Positions 40,727-49,077 of a DNA stretch of 64,000 bases are shown here, piece by piece. The stretch spans positions 135,247-199,246 of the forward strand of contig NZ_JBMSEE010000011.1 of the NCBI RefSeq assembly GCF_049446155.1, given 5' to 3'. Made by a program: the position numbers and the translations under genes. How positions within the stretch are numbered: position 1 is the first letter of the stretch; each line of letters opens with the position of its first letter. This stretch comes from Rivibacter sp049446155. Lineage in GTDB: Bacteria; Pseudomonadota; Gammaproteobacteria; Burkholderiales; Burkholderiaceae_C. The notes beneath the pieces were generated by a model. That model made no database searches, had not been told where the DNA came from, and saw only the letters and a list, made by a program, of their open reading frames with translations.

Positions 40727-40750
40727 GCCCCTACGCTTCAGTCCTTCTCA

Positions 40751-40774
40751 CGGCCGCCTTCGGGCGGCCGTTTT
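40751..40774 (+). terminator. Rho-independent terminator after the acyl-CoA dehydrogenase operon
   Basis: A perfect 8-bp stem CGGCCGCC / GGCGGCCG with a TTCG tetraloop followed by TTTT. It lies 24 bp after the small-subunit stop and 4 bp from the stop codon of the convergent gene. Confidence 0.9.
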
Positions 40775-40778
40775 CATC

Positions 40779-41654
40779 TCAGCTTTCCACCCAGCAGTTC
40801 TGCTCCCGGCGCACGTCGTTGTGGACCCAGTACTCGTAGCCGCTGCGCAGATCGAACCTGCCGCTCAGGCGGCCTGCGGTCGCGAGCCTGAAACCCGTGC
40901 CCAGTGCCTGGGCACAGGCAGCATCGGCCGCGCCGCGGGTCGCGAGCTGGCTGCCGGAAACGCTGTCGAAGGTCGGCCGCACCTCCAGGTAGGAGCCACC
41001 GCCCTCGTTCGCCAACCTCGCACAGGCCAGCGGTCGCTGCGTCACGCAGCTTTGCGGCTTGACGCATTGAAAGCCGCAGTCATTGACGTCCTGCGGCGTC
41101 TGGGGCACCGCCAGCACGCTGCCGATCGGTGCCCCCGCCGCCAGCGACGAGCCCGAGGCCGCTTCGATGGGCGCGAGCTTGGCAAGCACCTCGGCATTGG
41201 CGGCCAGCTGCGCCGGTACATCGGCCACCGATTTCAGGATCTCGCCGCGGCAAAAGCGCCTCACGTGCGACGGTGAGGTGTTGCTGACGCAGTCGTAGAA
41301 CAGGCTCGACGGGCCGCGCACGATGGGCACATAGTGCAGCTGCACCTCGCGGCCATCGACCTTGGCGTCCAGCGTCACGAGCAAGCTGCTGTCGGCATTG
41401 AGCACCCAGGCCTTCACGCCGCTCCTGGCCGGCACCGGCGGCAACGTGATGTCGCCGGCGACGGCGGGCTGGCGGTGCCTCAGGTAATGCTTCTGCAAGG
41501 GCTGGATCAGCACCGCCGCTTCGCTGCCGGCCCACTCGTGATAGCGCTCCAGGTTGACGCGCGCCTTCTCGGATCCCAGGCCCGAGACGCTGAAGTAGAC
41601 CAGCAGCGGCAACATCAGGATCAAAAGCAGTCCCCAGCCGGGCAAGCGACTCAT
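40779..41654 (-). CDS. Pilin-like cysteine-rich membrane-anchored protein
   Basis: 291 residues. One N-terminal hydrophobic helix (about 6-24) leads into a helix and a strand-rich region (about 60-135) ending 'VQLHYVPIVRGPSSLFYDCVSNTSPSHVRRFC', reminiscent of the disulfide loop of type IV pilins (C122, C135). The C-terminal part has six more cysteines ('CGFQCVKPQSC', 'AACAQALGTGFRLATAGRLSGRFD', 'YEYWVHNDVRREQNCW') and resembles Lcl/DUF1566-like adhesive folds. There is no canonical prepilin peptidase site. Function unknown. Confidence 0.65.
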   Translation of the reverse strand: MSRLPGWGLLLILMLPLLVYFSVSGLGSEKARVNLERYHEWAGSEAAVLIQPLQKHYLRHRQPAVAGDITLPPVPARSGVKAWVLNADSSLLVTLDAKVDGREVQLHYVPIVRGPSSLFYDCVSNTSPSHVRRFCRGEILKSVADVPAQLAANAEVLAKLAPIEAASGSSLAAGAPIGSVLAVPQTPQDVNDCGFQCVKPQSCVTQRPLACARLANEGGGSYLEVRPTFDSVSGSQLATRGAADAACAQALGTGFRLATAGRLSGRFDLRSGYEYWVHNDVRREQNCWVES

Positions 41655-41723
41655 GTCTTCACTGTCCTTGTTCGAGGTTCAGGCGCCGCCGTCGTGGGCC
41701 GGATCAGCCACTAGACTGCGCCG

Positions 41724-42446
41724 ATGCACTGGTCCCAGGTACTTTATTCGCAGGGTTTCGGCACACGCCGCGAATGCGAGGCACTGCTGTTGGGCGGCCG
41801 CGTCAGCCATCAGGGCACGGTCGTCGAAGACCCCGAGTCCGAGATCGACACGGCGGGCCTCGTGTTTGAAGTCGAGGGCCGCGCGTGGCCGTTTCGCGAA
41901 CGCGCCATCGTGCTGCTGCACAAACCCACCGGCTACGAGTGCTCGCAGAAGCCCTCGACCTGGCCGAGCGTGATGACGCTGCTGCCCTCGCCCTTGCGGC
42001 TGCGCGGTGGCAAGAAAGGCGGCGCCACCGCCGGCGTGCAGCCGGTCGGCCGGCTCGATGCCGACACCACCGGCTTGCTGCTGCTCACCGACGACGGCGC
42101 GCTGCTGCACCGCCTCACTTCGCCGAAGCACCACGTGCCCAAGGTCTACGAGGCGACCACCAAGCATGCGATCGACGACGCGCAGATCGCGCGCCTGCTG
42201 CAAGGCGTGGTGCTCGACGACGACCCCAAGCCGGTGCGCGCCGCGGCCGCCGAGGCCACCGGCACGCACACGCTGCGCCTGACGCTGACCGAGGGCAAGT
42301 ACCACCAGGTCAAGCGCATGGTCGCGGCGATGGGCAACCGCTGCGAGGCGCTGCACCGCAGCGCCTTCGGCGCGCTGACCCTGGGCGACCTGGCGCCGGG
42401 GCAGTGGCGCTGGGTCGACGAAGCGGAGCTTCGCGCGCCGGCCTGA
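41724..42446 (+). CDS. 16S rRNA pseudouridine synthase, RsuA type
   Basis: 240 residues. N-terminal S4 domain (about 1-48: 'QGFGTRRECEALLLGGRVSHQGTVV') and a pseudouridine synthase domain with the catalytic aspartate D112 in 'PVGRLDADTTGLLLLTDDG', then 'HVPKVYEATTKHAI' and 'LTEGKYHQVKRMVAAMGNRCEALHRSAFG'. This is the RsuA/RluB/E/F family; RsuA modifies U516 of 16S rRNA. Exact target inferred from overall resemblance. Confidence 0.9.
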   Translation: MHWSQVLYSQGFGTRRECEALLLGGRVSHQGTVVEDPESEIDTAGLVFEVEGRAWPFRERAIVLLHKPTGYECSQKPSTWPSVMTLLPSPLRLRGGKKGGATAGVQPVGRLDADTTGLLLLTDDGALLHRLTSPKHHVPKVYEATTKHAIDDAQIARLLQGVVLDDDPKPVRAAAAEATGTHTLRLTLTEGKYHQVKRMVAAMGNRCEALHRSAFGALTLGDLAPGQWRWVDEAELRAPA

Positions 42447-42455
42447 GGCCGTCCG

Positions 42456-42923
42456 TCAGGGCGCCGGCATGTTGGCCATCGCCTGCTTCATCTCCTCGAT
42501 GCTGACGTCGCGCACATGGTGCGCGATCGACCAGCGGTGGCCGAACGGATCCTCGACCTGGCCGTAGCGGTCGCCCCAGAACATGTCGGCGGCCGGCATC
42601 GTGAGCTTGGCGCCGGCGGCGACGGCCTTGGCGATCGCGGCGTCGGCATCGTCGACCATCAGGTGCAGCGTGACCGGCGTGCCCTTGAGCGTCTTCGGGC
42701 CCAGGCTGCCCCAGTCGGGCATCTCCTCGGCCAGCATGAAGGTCGAGTTGCCGATGCGCATCATGCCGTGCGCGAGCCGGCCGTCCGGCCCGTCGAGGCG
42801 CATCTCCTGCACCGCGCCGAAGGCCTGGGCGTAGAACTCCATCGCCTCGCCGGCGCCGGCGCAGACGATGTGCGGCGTGAGGGTCGACAGGCGGGCAGGG
42901 TCGTACTTTCCTGGCTGGGACAT
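42456..42923 (-). CDS. VOC-family (PhnB-like) glyoxalase-fold protein
   Basis: 155 residues: 'LTPHIVCAGAGEAMEFYAQAFGAVQEMRLDGPDGRLAHGMMRIGNSTFMLAEEMPD', 'GTPVTLHLMVDDADAAIAKAVAAGAKLTMPAADMFWGDRYGQVEDPFGHRWSIAHHVRDV'. Two beta-alpha-beta-beta-beta modules of the PhnB type. Metal and substrate are unknown. Convergent with the rsuA-type gene, only 9 bp apart. Confidence 0.9.
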   Translation of the reverse strand: MSQPGKYDPARLSTLTPHIVCAGAGEAMEFYAQAFGAVQEMRLDGPDGRLAHGMMRIGNSTFMLAEEMPDWGSLGPKTLKGTPVTLHLMVDDADAAIAKAVAAGAKLTMPAADMFWGDRYGQVEDPFGHRWSIAHHVRDVSIEEMKQAMANMPAP

Positions 42924-43079
42924 GGTCTCGCTCCTGGTTCAAGCGGTTGAAGGGGCGAAGGCGCGATCGGCGCGCTTCGACCCCATGACGATCGAGCCGT
43001 CGCCGGATCGACAGGTCGGCGGGCAAATCGTGAGCCCGACGACCACGCCAGCGCATTCATCGCTTCGCCCCAGCAGCCG

Positions 43080-43152
43080 CCGCGGATCCGGCTTGGCCGG
43101 TCCGCTGGCGGCGCCCCTCGAGGGGGAGGCGCCGAAGGCGCTTCGGGGGTGG
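43080..43152 (-). repeat. Stop-anchored intergenic repeat, copy R3
   Basis: About 73 bp matching R1 and R2, beginning 4 bases after the GFA-protein stop codon on the minus strand. The rest of the 233-bp gap (42924-43079) shows no gene or clear signal. Confidence 0.8.
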
Positions 43153-43156
43153 ACGC

Positions 43157-43504
43157 TCACCGCGAGCGGCCGTCGAAGGCCGTCACCGGGATCGTGGCGA
43201 GGTCCACGTCTTCCAGGCAGCGAAGGTTGATCGCCGCGGTGGCCTGCCCCTTGGGGTCGGTGCCCTCGCCGTAGGGGTGCATGCCGCACACCGGGCAGAA
43301 GCGATGCTTGATGACGTGCTTGTTGAAGGTGTAGGTGCTCGCGTTCTCGTCCGGGGTGAGCAAGCGCAGCGCGTCGCGCGGCACGAACCACATCAGCGCA
43401 CCCTTGCGTTGGCAGATCGAGCAGTTGCAGGACATGGCGCCCTGGATCTCGCCCTCCACTTCGAATGCGATGCGGCCGCAGTGGCAGCTGCCGTGGTAGG
43501 TCAT
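43157..43504 (-). CDS. GFA-family zinc protein (glutathione-dependent formaldehyde-activating-like)
   Basis: 115 residues: 'MTYHGSCHCGRIAFEVEGEIQGAMSCNCSICQRKGALMWFVPRD', 'YTFNKHVIKHRFCPVCGMHPYGEG'. The CHC, CNCSIC and CPVC groups are the two zinc sites of the GFA/Mss4-like fold. Most such proteins have no proven formaldehyde role. Divergent from the symporter-family gene. Confidence 0.92.
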   Translation of the reverse strand: MTYHGSCHCGRIAFEVEGEIQGAMSCNCSICQRKGALMWFVPRDALRLLTPDENASTYTFNKHVIKHRFCPVCGMHPYGEGTDPKGQATAAINLRCLEDVDLATIPVTAFDGRSR

Positions 43505-43641
43505 GGCTGTCTCCTGTCGATGTCACCATGGAGCCCGCGCCGGGGACTTTCCCTAGCTCGGGCCGATGCGGAGATTCTGGCGCACGCCCGTGCGGCACCA
43601 TCGCGCGCCATCACGTTCAACCCGGTCGGGGAGACACGCCG

Positions 43642-44538
43642 ATGCAAGGCGACATCGTTTCGGGCCTGCTGCTGCCGCTCGCGCTGGCCTTCATCATGTT
43701 CTCGCTCGGGCTCGGCCTGACGCCAGCGGATTTCGCGCGCATCGTGAAGCAGCCGCGCGCGCTGCTGGTGGGCGTTGCATGCCACTTCGTGCTGCTGCCG
43801 CTGGTGTGCTTCGCGATGCTCAAGGCGGCCGGGCTGCCGGCGGCGTTCGCGGTCGGCTTCATGATCCTCGCGGCCTGCCCGAGCGGCACGACCTCGAACC
43901 TGCTGACCTACATCGCGCGCGGGGACGTCGCGCTGGCGCTGAGCTTCACCGCGGTGGCCAGCGTCGTCACGATCTTCACGCTGCCGCTGATCGTGGTGTT
44001 CTCGCTCGAGCACTTCGCCGGCAGCGCGCAGGCCGTCTCGGCGCCGGTGGGGCAGATGATGGGCCAGATCCTGCTGATGCTCGGCCTGCCGGTGGGCATC
44101 GGCATGCTCGTGCGCGCGCGGCGCACGACCTGGGCGCTGCGCTTCGAGCCGCTGGCCACGCGCATCGCGACCTTGCTGTTCGTGCTCATCGTGCTGGCGG
44201 CGGTGGCCAAGAACTGGGCGCTGCTGCGCGAACACTTCGCAACGCTGGCGCCGTTCGCGCTGGCGTTGAACCTCTCGATGCTGACGGCCGGATTCGCCGC
44301 GGCGCGACTCGTGCGGCTGTCGCGGCCGCAGGCCGTGACATTGGGCATCGAGACGGCCGTCCAGAACGCCACGCTGGCCCTGGTGGTCGCAAGCTCGGTG
44401 CTGAAGCAAGACGCGATGGCGATCCCCGGCGCGGTCTACGGCGTGCTGATGTACGCCGGCGGCCTGGCCTTCGCCTACGGCATGCGGCGCTTCGCCGGCC
44501 CGGCCGCCATCGCTACGGCACCGGCCGAAGCAGCTTGA
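43642..44538 (+). CDS. Bile acid:sodium symporter family protein
   Basis: 298 residues with about ten hydrophobic segments. 'LPLALAFIMFSLGLGLTPADFARIVKQPRALLVGVACHFVLLPLVCFAML' and 'GFMILAACPSGTTSNLLTYIARGDVALALSFTAVASVVTIFTLPLIV' match the BASS family (N-terminal repeat and the CPGG-like sodium-site segment), and 'GIETAVQNATLALVVASSVL' the second repeat. Probably imports an organic anion with sodium. Its last 26 bp overlap the convergent acetyltransferase gene. Confidence 0.92.
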   Translation: MQGDIVSGLLLPLALAFIMFSLGLGLTPADFARIVKQPRALLVGVACHFVLLPLVCFAMLKAAGLPAAFAVGFMILAACPSGTTSNLLTYIARGDVALALSFTAVASVVTIFTLPLIVVFSLEHFAGSAQAVSAPVGQMMGQILLMLGLPVGIGMLVRARRTTWALRFEPLATRIATLLFVLIVLAAVAKNWALLREHFATLAPFALALNLSMLTAGFAAARLVRLSRPQAVTLGIETAVQNATLALVVASSVLKQDAMAIPGAVYGVLMYAGGLAFAYGMRRFAGPAAIATAPAEAA

Positions 44539-44992
44539 CGAGCTCCAGCGGCTCTCGCCCGACGGACCAGCGGCGCAGCTCGCCGAAGCCGCAGGTAGCG
44601 TAGAGCGCGAGCGCTGGCGCGTTCTTCGCGCCGGTCTGCACCGTCAGCACGCCGTGGCCGTGCTCGGCCAGCAGCTGCGCCATCAGCGCACGGGCGATGC
44701 CGCGGCGCTGGAACGGCGGCGCGACGACGAGCGAGGCGATCGTCAGGCCCAGCCCTTCGGGGTCGGGCTCGATGCCGATCGCGCCGGCAAGCTCGTCGCC
44801 GACGAACGCGGCCGTGAAGCGCTCGTGGCCGTCGGCGATGTCTTCGACGCTGCGTTCGAGCGGCGGGAACCAGACCGCGCCGAGCAGCCTCGCCTCCTGC
44901 GCATAGGCGCTCATCTGCACCGCGTGCAGGCGGCGCGCCATGGCCTGCTGCGTGTGGTCGACCGCGACGATGTCCACGCCCAGGAGCGTCAT
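44513..44992 (-). CDS. GNAT acetyltransferase
   Basis: 159 residues: 'AAFVGDELAGAIGIEPDPEGLGLTIASLVVAPPFQRRGIARALMAQLLAEHG' (beta-4 and the pyrophosphate-binding QRRGIA loop), then 'TVQTGAKNAPALALYATCGFGELRRW'. Substrate unknown. It overlaps the response-regulator stop by 4 bp, so it is translationally coupled to the two-component genes upstream. It overlaps the convergent symporter-family gene by 26 bp. Confidence 0.88.
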   Translation of the reverse strand: MTLLGVDIVAVDHTQQAMARRLHAVQMSAYAQEARLLGAVWFPPLERSVEDIADGHERFTAAFVGDELAGAIGIEPDPEGLGLTIASLVVAPPFQRRGIARALMAQLLAEHGHGVLTVQTGAKNAPALALYATCGFGELRRWSVGREPLELVKLLRPVP

Positions 44993-45621
44993 GCCTCGAT
45001 GAGCCCCCAGCGCAGCGCCACCAGCGTAATCTCGCTCTGGTTGCTCGCACCGAGCTTTTGCTTGATGTGGTACAGGTGCGTGCCCACCGTGCTCGGCGAG
45101 AGCTTCAGGTTCTCGGCGATCTGCGCAACGCTCGCGCCGCGCGCCAGCTGGATGAAGACCGAGAACTCGCGCTCCGACAGCGCCTCGGTCGGGCTGGTCT
45201 CGCCCTCGATCTGCGCCAGCGCCAGCACCTGCGCGGTCTGCGCGTCGACGTAGCGTTCGCCGCGCGCGACCGCCGCCACCGCCGCCAGCAGCGCCTCGGG
45301 CGCGCTGCGCTTGGCCAGGTAGCCGAGCGCACCGGCCTTGAGCACGCGCTGCGGATGCGCCGTGTCCTCGTGCGCCGACAGCGCCAGCACGCGCGCCTTC
45401 GGGTCCTGCGCAAGCAGGCGCCGCACCGCTTCGAGCCCGCCCATGCCGGGCATCGAGAGATCCATCACCACCACGTCGGGCTTGTGTTTCGCGTAGGCCT
45501 GCAAGGCCTCCTCGCCGCTGCCCGCCTCGGCGACGACCTCGACCTCGCCCTTGGCGCCCAGCAGCATGCGAAAACCCATGCGCACCACGGCGTGGTCGTC
45601 CACCAGCATCACGCGCGTCAT
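44989..45621 (-). CDS. NarL/LuxR-family response regulator
   Basis: 210 residues: receiver domain with 'MLVDDHAVVRMGFRMLL', phosphorylation site D54 in 'VVMDLSMPGMGG' and 'YLAKRSAPEALLAAV', plus a LuxR-type HTH ('LSEREFSVFIQLARGASVAQIAENLKLSPSTVGTHLYHIKQKL'). Overlaps the kinase gene by 4 bp. Because the pair is divergent from pqqABCDE it may control PQQ synthesis or quinoprotein dehydrogenases, as similar pairs do elsewhere (inference). Confidence 0.93.
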   Translation of the reverse strand: MTRVMLVDDHAVVRMGFRMLLGAKGEVEVVAEAGSGEEALQAYAKHKPDVVVMDLSMPGMGGLEAVRRLLAQDPKARVLALSAHEDTAHPQRVLKAGALGYLAKRSAPEALLAAVAAVARGERYVDAQTAQVLALAQIEGETSPTEALSEREFSVFIQLARGASVAQIAENLKLSPSTVGTHLYHIKQKLGASNQSEITLVALRWGLIEA

Positions 45622-46991
45622 GCGCTCACTCCTTGTACGGCTTCGTCGGCATGCAGCGGCACGTGCACCTCGAGGCGCGTGCCGCCCGGCCCGCGCGGCT
45701 CGAGCGTGAAGCGGCCCTGCAAGGCCTGCAGGCGTTCGCCGAGCCAGCGCAGGCCGTAGTGGCCGCTGCGCTGCTGCCAATCGGGCGCGAGGCCGGCGCC
45801 GTCGTCGTCGACCTGCAGCGTCACGCCCTTGGCATCGCCGCGCAGCGCCACGCGCACGTTGGCGGCGCCGCCATGCCGCAGCGCGTTGGTCAGGCCTTCC
45901 TGCGCCGCGCGGTACAGCGCCAGCGCGGCATCGGACGACAGCTGCGCCTCGCCCGGCTCGATCTGCAGCTCCAGCCGCAGGCCGGGTTGGCTACGTCGCG
46001 TGCGCTCGGCGAGGTCGCGCAGCGCGTCGGGCAGGCCGAAGCGGTCGAGCACCAGCGGCGCCAACCGCGGGATCAGGCCGTGCATCGCGTCGTACAGCCG
46101 CAGGGATTCGTCGGCGATCACGCGCGCGGCCTGGGCCGAGTCGGCGTCGCGCTCGCCGACGCGCTCGGCGATCGACAGCGCCATGCTGCGGATCGCGGTG
46201 ACCGACTGGCCGAACTCGTCGTGCAGCTCGCGCGCGATCATGCGGCGCTCCTGCTCGATGTGGTGGTCGATCCAGCGGCCGAGCTCGCGGTTGTCGGACA
46301 GCTGCTGCTCGGCGCGCAGCGCGCGGCGCTCGGCCTCGAACTGGTCGCGCAAGCGGGCCACCATGCGGTTGAAGGCCGCGCCGATCGCACGGGCCTCGCG
46401 GCCCGGCAGCGGCGGCAGCGCGACGTCGAGCTTGCCGCTCTCGACCGCGCCGAGGCCGTCGATGATGCGCGCGAACGGCCGCACGGTGCGCCCGACGACC
46501 CAGAACACGATCGCGTTCACCGCGAGCAACAACGCGACACCCCAGCCGAGCAGGCTGACGCTGTAATCCCAGGCGTCGATCGCCGCGCGCGAGGGATCGG
46601 AGCGCACCACCAGACGGCCGTCCGGGAACTCGATCGACTGCTCTGTCGGCGGCGGCAGCACGAGCTGCGCGAACCATTGCGGCGCGTCGCGCCCGGTCTT
46701 GTAGGGCGAGGGCGGCGAGCGGTAGAGCTCGGCGCCTTGCGCGTCGAGCAGCACGATGTCGTTCGAGCGCACGCGCCCCACGCCCTGCAGGAAGGCCAGC
46801 ATCGCCGGCGTGCCCTGGGCCGCCTGCAGCCAGGCGGTGCGTCGCAGCAGCTGGGCGGCCACGCGGTTGGCGGCGATCACCTCCTCGTGCACGCCTTCGC
46901 GCAGGCTGCGCAGCTGCAGGCCCAGCACGCCGGCGACGAACAGCGTGACCAGCACGCCGACGATGAGGTGGATCTTGAGTCTCAGGCTCAT
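45618..46991 (-). CDS. Sensor histidine kinase, HisKA_3 type
   Basis: 457 residues: TM1 about 8-28, a periplasmic region about 30-142, TM2 about 145-167, HAMP about 168-222, the dimerisation/phosphoacceptor segment with H257 in 'IARELHDEFGQSVTAIRSMALS', and a short ATPase domain ('ALYRAAQEGLTNALRHGGA', 'DDDGAGLAPDW', 'GHYGLRWLGERLQAL'). The ATG at 46991 gives a normal membrane start ('MSLRLKIHLIVGVLVTLFVAG'). Longer frames run into a repeat. Partner of the response regulator at 44989-45621. Confidence 0.93.
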   Translation of the reverse strand: MSLRLKIHLIVGVLVTLFVAGVLGLQLRSLREGVHEEVIAANRVAAQLLRRTAWLQAAQGTPAMLAFLQGVGRVRSNDIVLLDAQGAELYRSPPSPYKTGRDAPQWFAQLVLPPPTEQSIEFPDGRLVVRSDPSRAAIDAWDYSVSLLGWGVALLLAVNAIVFWVVGRTVRPFARIIDGLGAVESGKLDVALPPLPGREARAIGAAFNRMVARLRDQFEAERRALRAEQQLSDNRELGRWIDHHIEQERRMIARELHDEFGQSVTAIRSMALSIAERVGERDADSAQAARVIADESLRLYDAMHGLIPRLAPLVLDRFGLPDALRDLAERTRRSQPGLRLELQIEPGEAQLSSDAALALYRAAQEGLTNALRHGGAANVRVALRGDAKGVTLQVDDDGAGLAPDWQQRSGHYGLRWLGERLQALQGRFTLEPRGPGGTRLEVHVPLHADEAVQGVSA

Positions 46992-46995
46992 GGTT

Positions 46996-47064
46996 GGCAC
47001 CCTTGGCGCTCCGCGCGCTGCCTCCGAGAGGGCATTCGCCCTTCGGGGCGGCCGAGCGGGGCTC
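46996..47064 (+). repeat. Degenerate copy of the intergenic repeat
   Basis: GGCACCCTTGGCGCTCCGCG, GCGCTGCCTCCGAGAGGGC and a GCCCTTCGGGGCGGCCGAGCG stretch follow the same order as the variants at 30609 and 37447, but with many changes. Unlike those it lies upstream of the kinase start and not after a stop codon. Confidence 0.45.
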
Positions 47065-47252
47065 ATGGTTAACCCATGGTATCGGCAGCCCACGGCACGC
47101 GAATCATGAAAATCATGAGGACGCTTTCATGACCGGGGCGCTGTGCGCGAGGGCGCGCCGGGCGCACGATGGGCCATGAGTTGCCGGAGATCGGCGCTTC
47201 TCGGTGCCAGCCGGCGCCGTGTCCATCGACCTGGAAATGAAGGAGACCTTGA

Positions 47253-47327
47253 ATGACCTGGGAAACCCCGCAAGCCCGTGATCTGCGCTTCGGCTTCGAG
47301 ATCACGATGTACATCTCGGCGCGCTAA
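47253..47327 (+). CDS. pqqA: PqqA, precursor peptide of pyrroloquinoline quinone
   Basis: A 24-residue peptide. Its second half contains the E-x3-Y pair E16 and Y20 ('GFEITMYIS') that becomes PQQ. The N-terminal half 'TWETPQARDLRFG' matches other PqqA peptides, which begin with a Trp and have a D-L-R segment. Preceded by AAGGAGA about 8 bases before the ATG. First gene of pqqABCDE; a hairpin follows before pqqB. Confidence 0.95.
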   Translation: MTWETPQARDLRFGFEITMYISAR

Positions 47328-47340
47328 GCCCCGAGCCGCG

Positions 47341-47362
47341 GAGCCCGCCACCCGGCGGGCTC
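47341..47362 (+). terminator. Hairpin between pqqA and pqqB
   Basis: A perfect 9-bp stem GAGCCCGCC / GGCGGGCTC with an ACCC loop, followed by TCTCGTTT. It lies 13 bp after pqqA. It probably attenuates or processes the transcript so that far more PqqA peptide than PqqB-E enzyme is made. Confidence 0.75.
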
Positions 47363-47392
47363 TCTCGTTTCCGAACCACCCCTTTTCCTGCG

Positions 47393-48325
47393 ATGCGCAT
47401 CACGGTGCTCGGCTCGGCCGCCGGCGGCGGCTTTCCGCAGTGGAACTGCAACTGCCGCAACTGCGCCGGCGTGCGCAGCGGGTCGCTGCGCGCCAAGGCG
47501 CGCACGCAGTCGTCGATCTTCGTCCAGCCCGGCAACGGGAGCGACGGAGGCGTCGACGGCCTGCTGATCAACGCCTCGCCCGACATCCTCACGCAGATCC
47601 AGCGCAACCCGGCGCTGCAGCCGGCGCGCGGGCTGCGCGACACGGCCATTGCCGGCGTCGTGCTGATCGACGGCCAGATCGACCACGCCACCGGCCTGTT
47701 CATGCTGCGCGAGCGCACGAGCCCGCTGCCGCTGTGGTGCACCGACCCCGTCCATGAGGATCTCAGCACCGGCAACCCGGTGCTGCGGGTGCTGCAGCAC
47801 TACTGCGGCACCGCGCGCGAGCGCATCCCGCTCGACGGCCGCGCGTTCTCGTCGCCGGCCGTGCCGGACCTGCTGCTGCGCGCGATGCCGCTGTCCAGCA
47901 AGGCCGCGCCCTACTCGCCGCACCGCGAGGCGCAGGTGCCGGGCGACAACATCGGGCTTTCGATCACCGATCGCGCCAGCGGGCGCTCGGTGTTCTACGC
48001 GCCCGGCCTCGGCGAGATCGACGAGCGCGTGTTCGACGCAATGAGCACCGCCGACGCGGTGATGGTCGACGGCACCTTCTGGACCGACGACGAGATGACC
48101 TCGCTGGGCATCAGCGGCAAGACCGCGCGCTCGATCGGCCACCTGCCCCAGTCCGGCCCCGGCGGCATGATCGAGTGGCTGTCCCGGCTGCCGGCGCGCA
48201 CCCGCAAGCTGCTGATCCACATCAACAACACCAACCCCATCCTCGACGAGGACTCGCCGCAGCGTGCCGCGCTGGCCGCCGCGGGCATCGATGTGTGCGA
48301 GGACAGCCAGGTGATCACGCCATGA
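47393..48325 (+). CDS. pqqB: PqqB, PQQ biosynthesis oxygenase
   Basis: 310 residues of the metallo-beta-lactamase fold: 'MRITVLGSAAGGGFPQWNCNCRNCAGVRSG' is the PqqB signature, with 'GQIDHATGLFMLRE', 'GLGEIDERVFDAMSTADAVMVDGTFWTDDEM' and 'HINNTNPILDEDSPQRAAL'. PqqB hydroxylates a tyrosine-containing intermediate released from the PqqA-derived peptide. Its stop overlaps the pqqC start (ATGA). Confidence 0.97.
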   Translation: MRITVLGSAAGGGFPQWNCNCRNCAGVRSGSLRAKARTQSSIFVQPGNGSDGGVDGLLINASPDILTQIQRNPALQPARGLRDTAIAGVVLIDGQIDHATGLFMLRERTSPLPLWCTDPVHEDLSTGNPVLRVLQHYCGTARERIPLDGRAFSSPAVPDLLLRAMPLSSKAAPYSPHREAQVPGDNIGLSITDRASGRSVFYAPGLGEIDERVFDAMSTADAVMVDGTFWTDDEMTSLGISGKTARSIGHLPQSGPGGMIEWLSRLPARTRKLLIHINNTNPILDEDSPQRAALAAAGIDVCEDSQVITP

Positions 48326-49077
48326 CGATGCGCGCCGACATGCTCAAGCCCGTGGGTTCGGCCCACGACGGCGAACCCGCCTGGGACCGCACCGCCTTCG
48401 AGGCCCAGCTGCGCGAGCGCGGCAAGAGCTATCACATCCACCACCCGTTCAACGTGATGCTCAACACCGGCCGTGCCACGCCCGAGCAGATCCGCGGCTG
48501 GGTGGCCAACCGCTTCTACTACCAGATCGCGATTCCGGTGAAGGACGCGGCGGTGATGGCCAACTGCCCCGACCGCGCCGTGCGCCGCGGCTGGGTGCAG
48601 CGCATCCTCGACCACGACGGCTTCGAGCTCGGCGGTATAAGCGATGCCGGCGGCATCGAGGCCTGGCTGCGGCTGGCCGAGGCGGTGGGTCTTTCGCGCG
48701 ACGAGGTGGAAGACCTGCGCCACGTGGTGCCCGGCGTGCGCTTCGCGGTCGACGCCTACGTCAGCTTCGCGCGCAAGGCGCCGTGGCAGGAAGCGGTGTG
48801 CTCGTCGCTGACCGAACTCTTCGCGCCCGAGATCCACAAGCAGCGCCTGGCGACCTGGCCCGAGCACTATCCGTGGATCGACAGCGAGGGCCTGACCTAC
48901 TTCCGCAACCGCGTCAGCCAGGCGCGGCGCGACGTCGAGCAGGGCCTGTCGATCACGCTCGACCACTTCACGACGCGCGCGCTGCAGGAACGCGCGCTGC
49001 AGGTGCTGCAGTTCAAGCTCGACATCCTGTGGTCGATGAACGACGCGATGGCCACGCGCTACGGGGTGAACACGTGA
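48322..49077 (+). CDS. pqqC: PqqC, pyrroloquinoline-quinone synthase
   Basis: 251 residues: 'YHIHHPFNVMLNTGRATPEQIRGWVANRFYYQIAIPVKDAAVMANCPDRAVRRGWVQRILDHDG' and 'TSLTELFAPEIH'-like 'SSLTELFAPEIHKQRLATWPEHYPWID' are characteristic. It performs the final ring closure and eight-electron oxidation without a cofactor. The ATG at 48322 overlaps pqqB; a second ATG is two codons later. Its stop overlaps pqqD (GTGA). Confidence 0.97.
   Translation: MTMRADMLKPVGSAHDGEPAWDRTAFEAQLRERGKSYHIHHPFNVMLNTGRATPEQIRGWVANRFYYQIAIPVKDAAVMANCPDRAVRRGWVQRILDHDGFELGGISDAGGIEAWLRLAEAVGLSRDEVEDLRHVVPGVRFAVDAYVSFARKAPWQEAVCSSLTELFAPEIHKQRLATWPEHYPWIDSEGLTYFRNRVSQARRDVEQGLSITLDHFTTRALQERALQVLQFKLDILWSMNDAMATRYGVNT

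Noticed and set aside
46992..47093. Longer N-terminus of the HisKA_3 kinase from 47093
   Set aside because: The extra 34 residues come from a degenerate repeat, and the membrane helix starts properly at the ATG at 46991.
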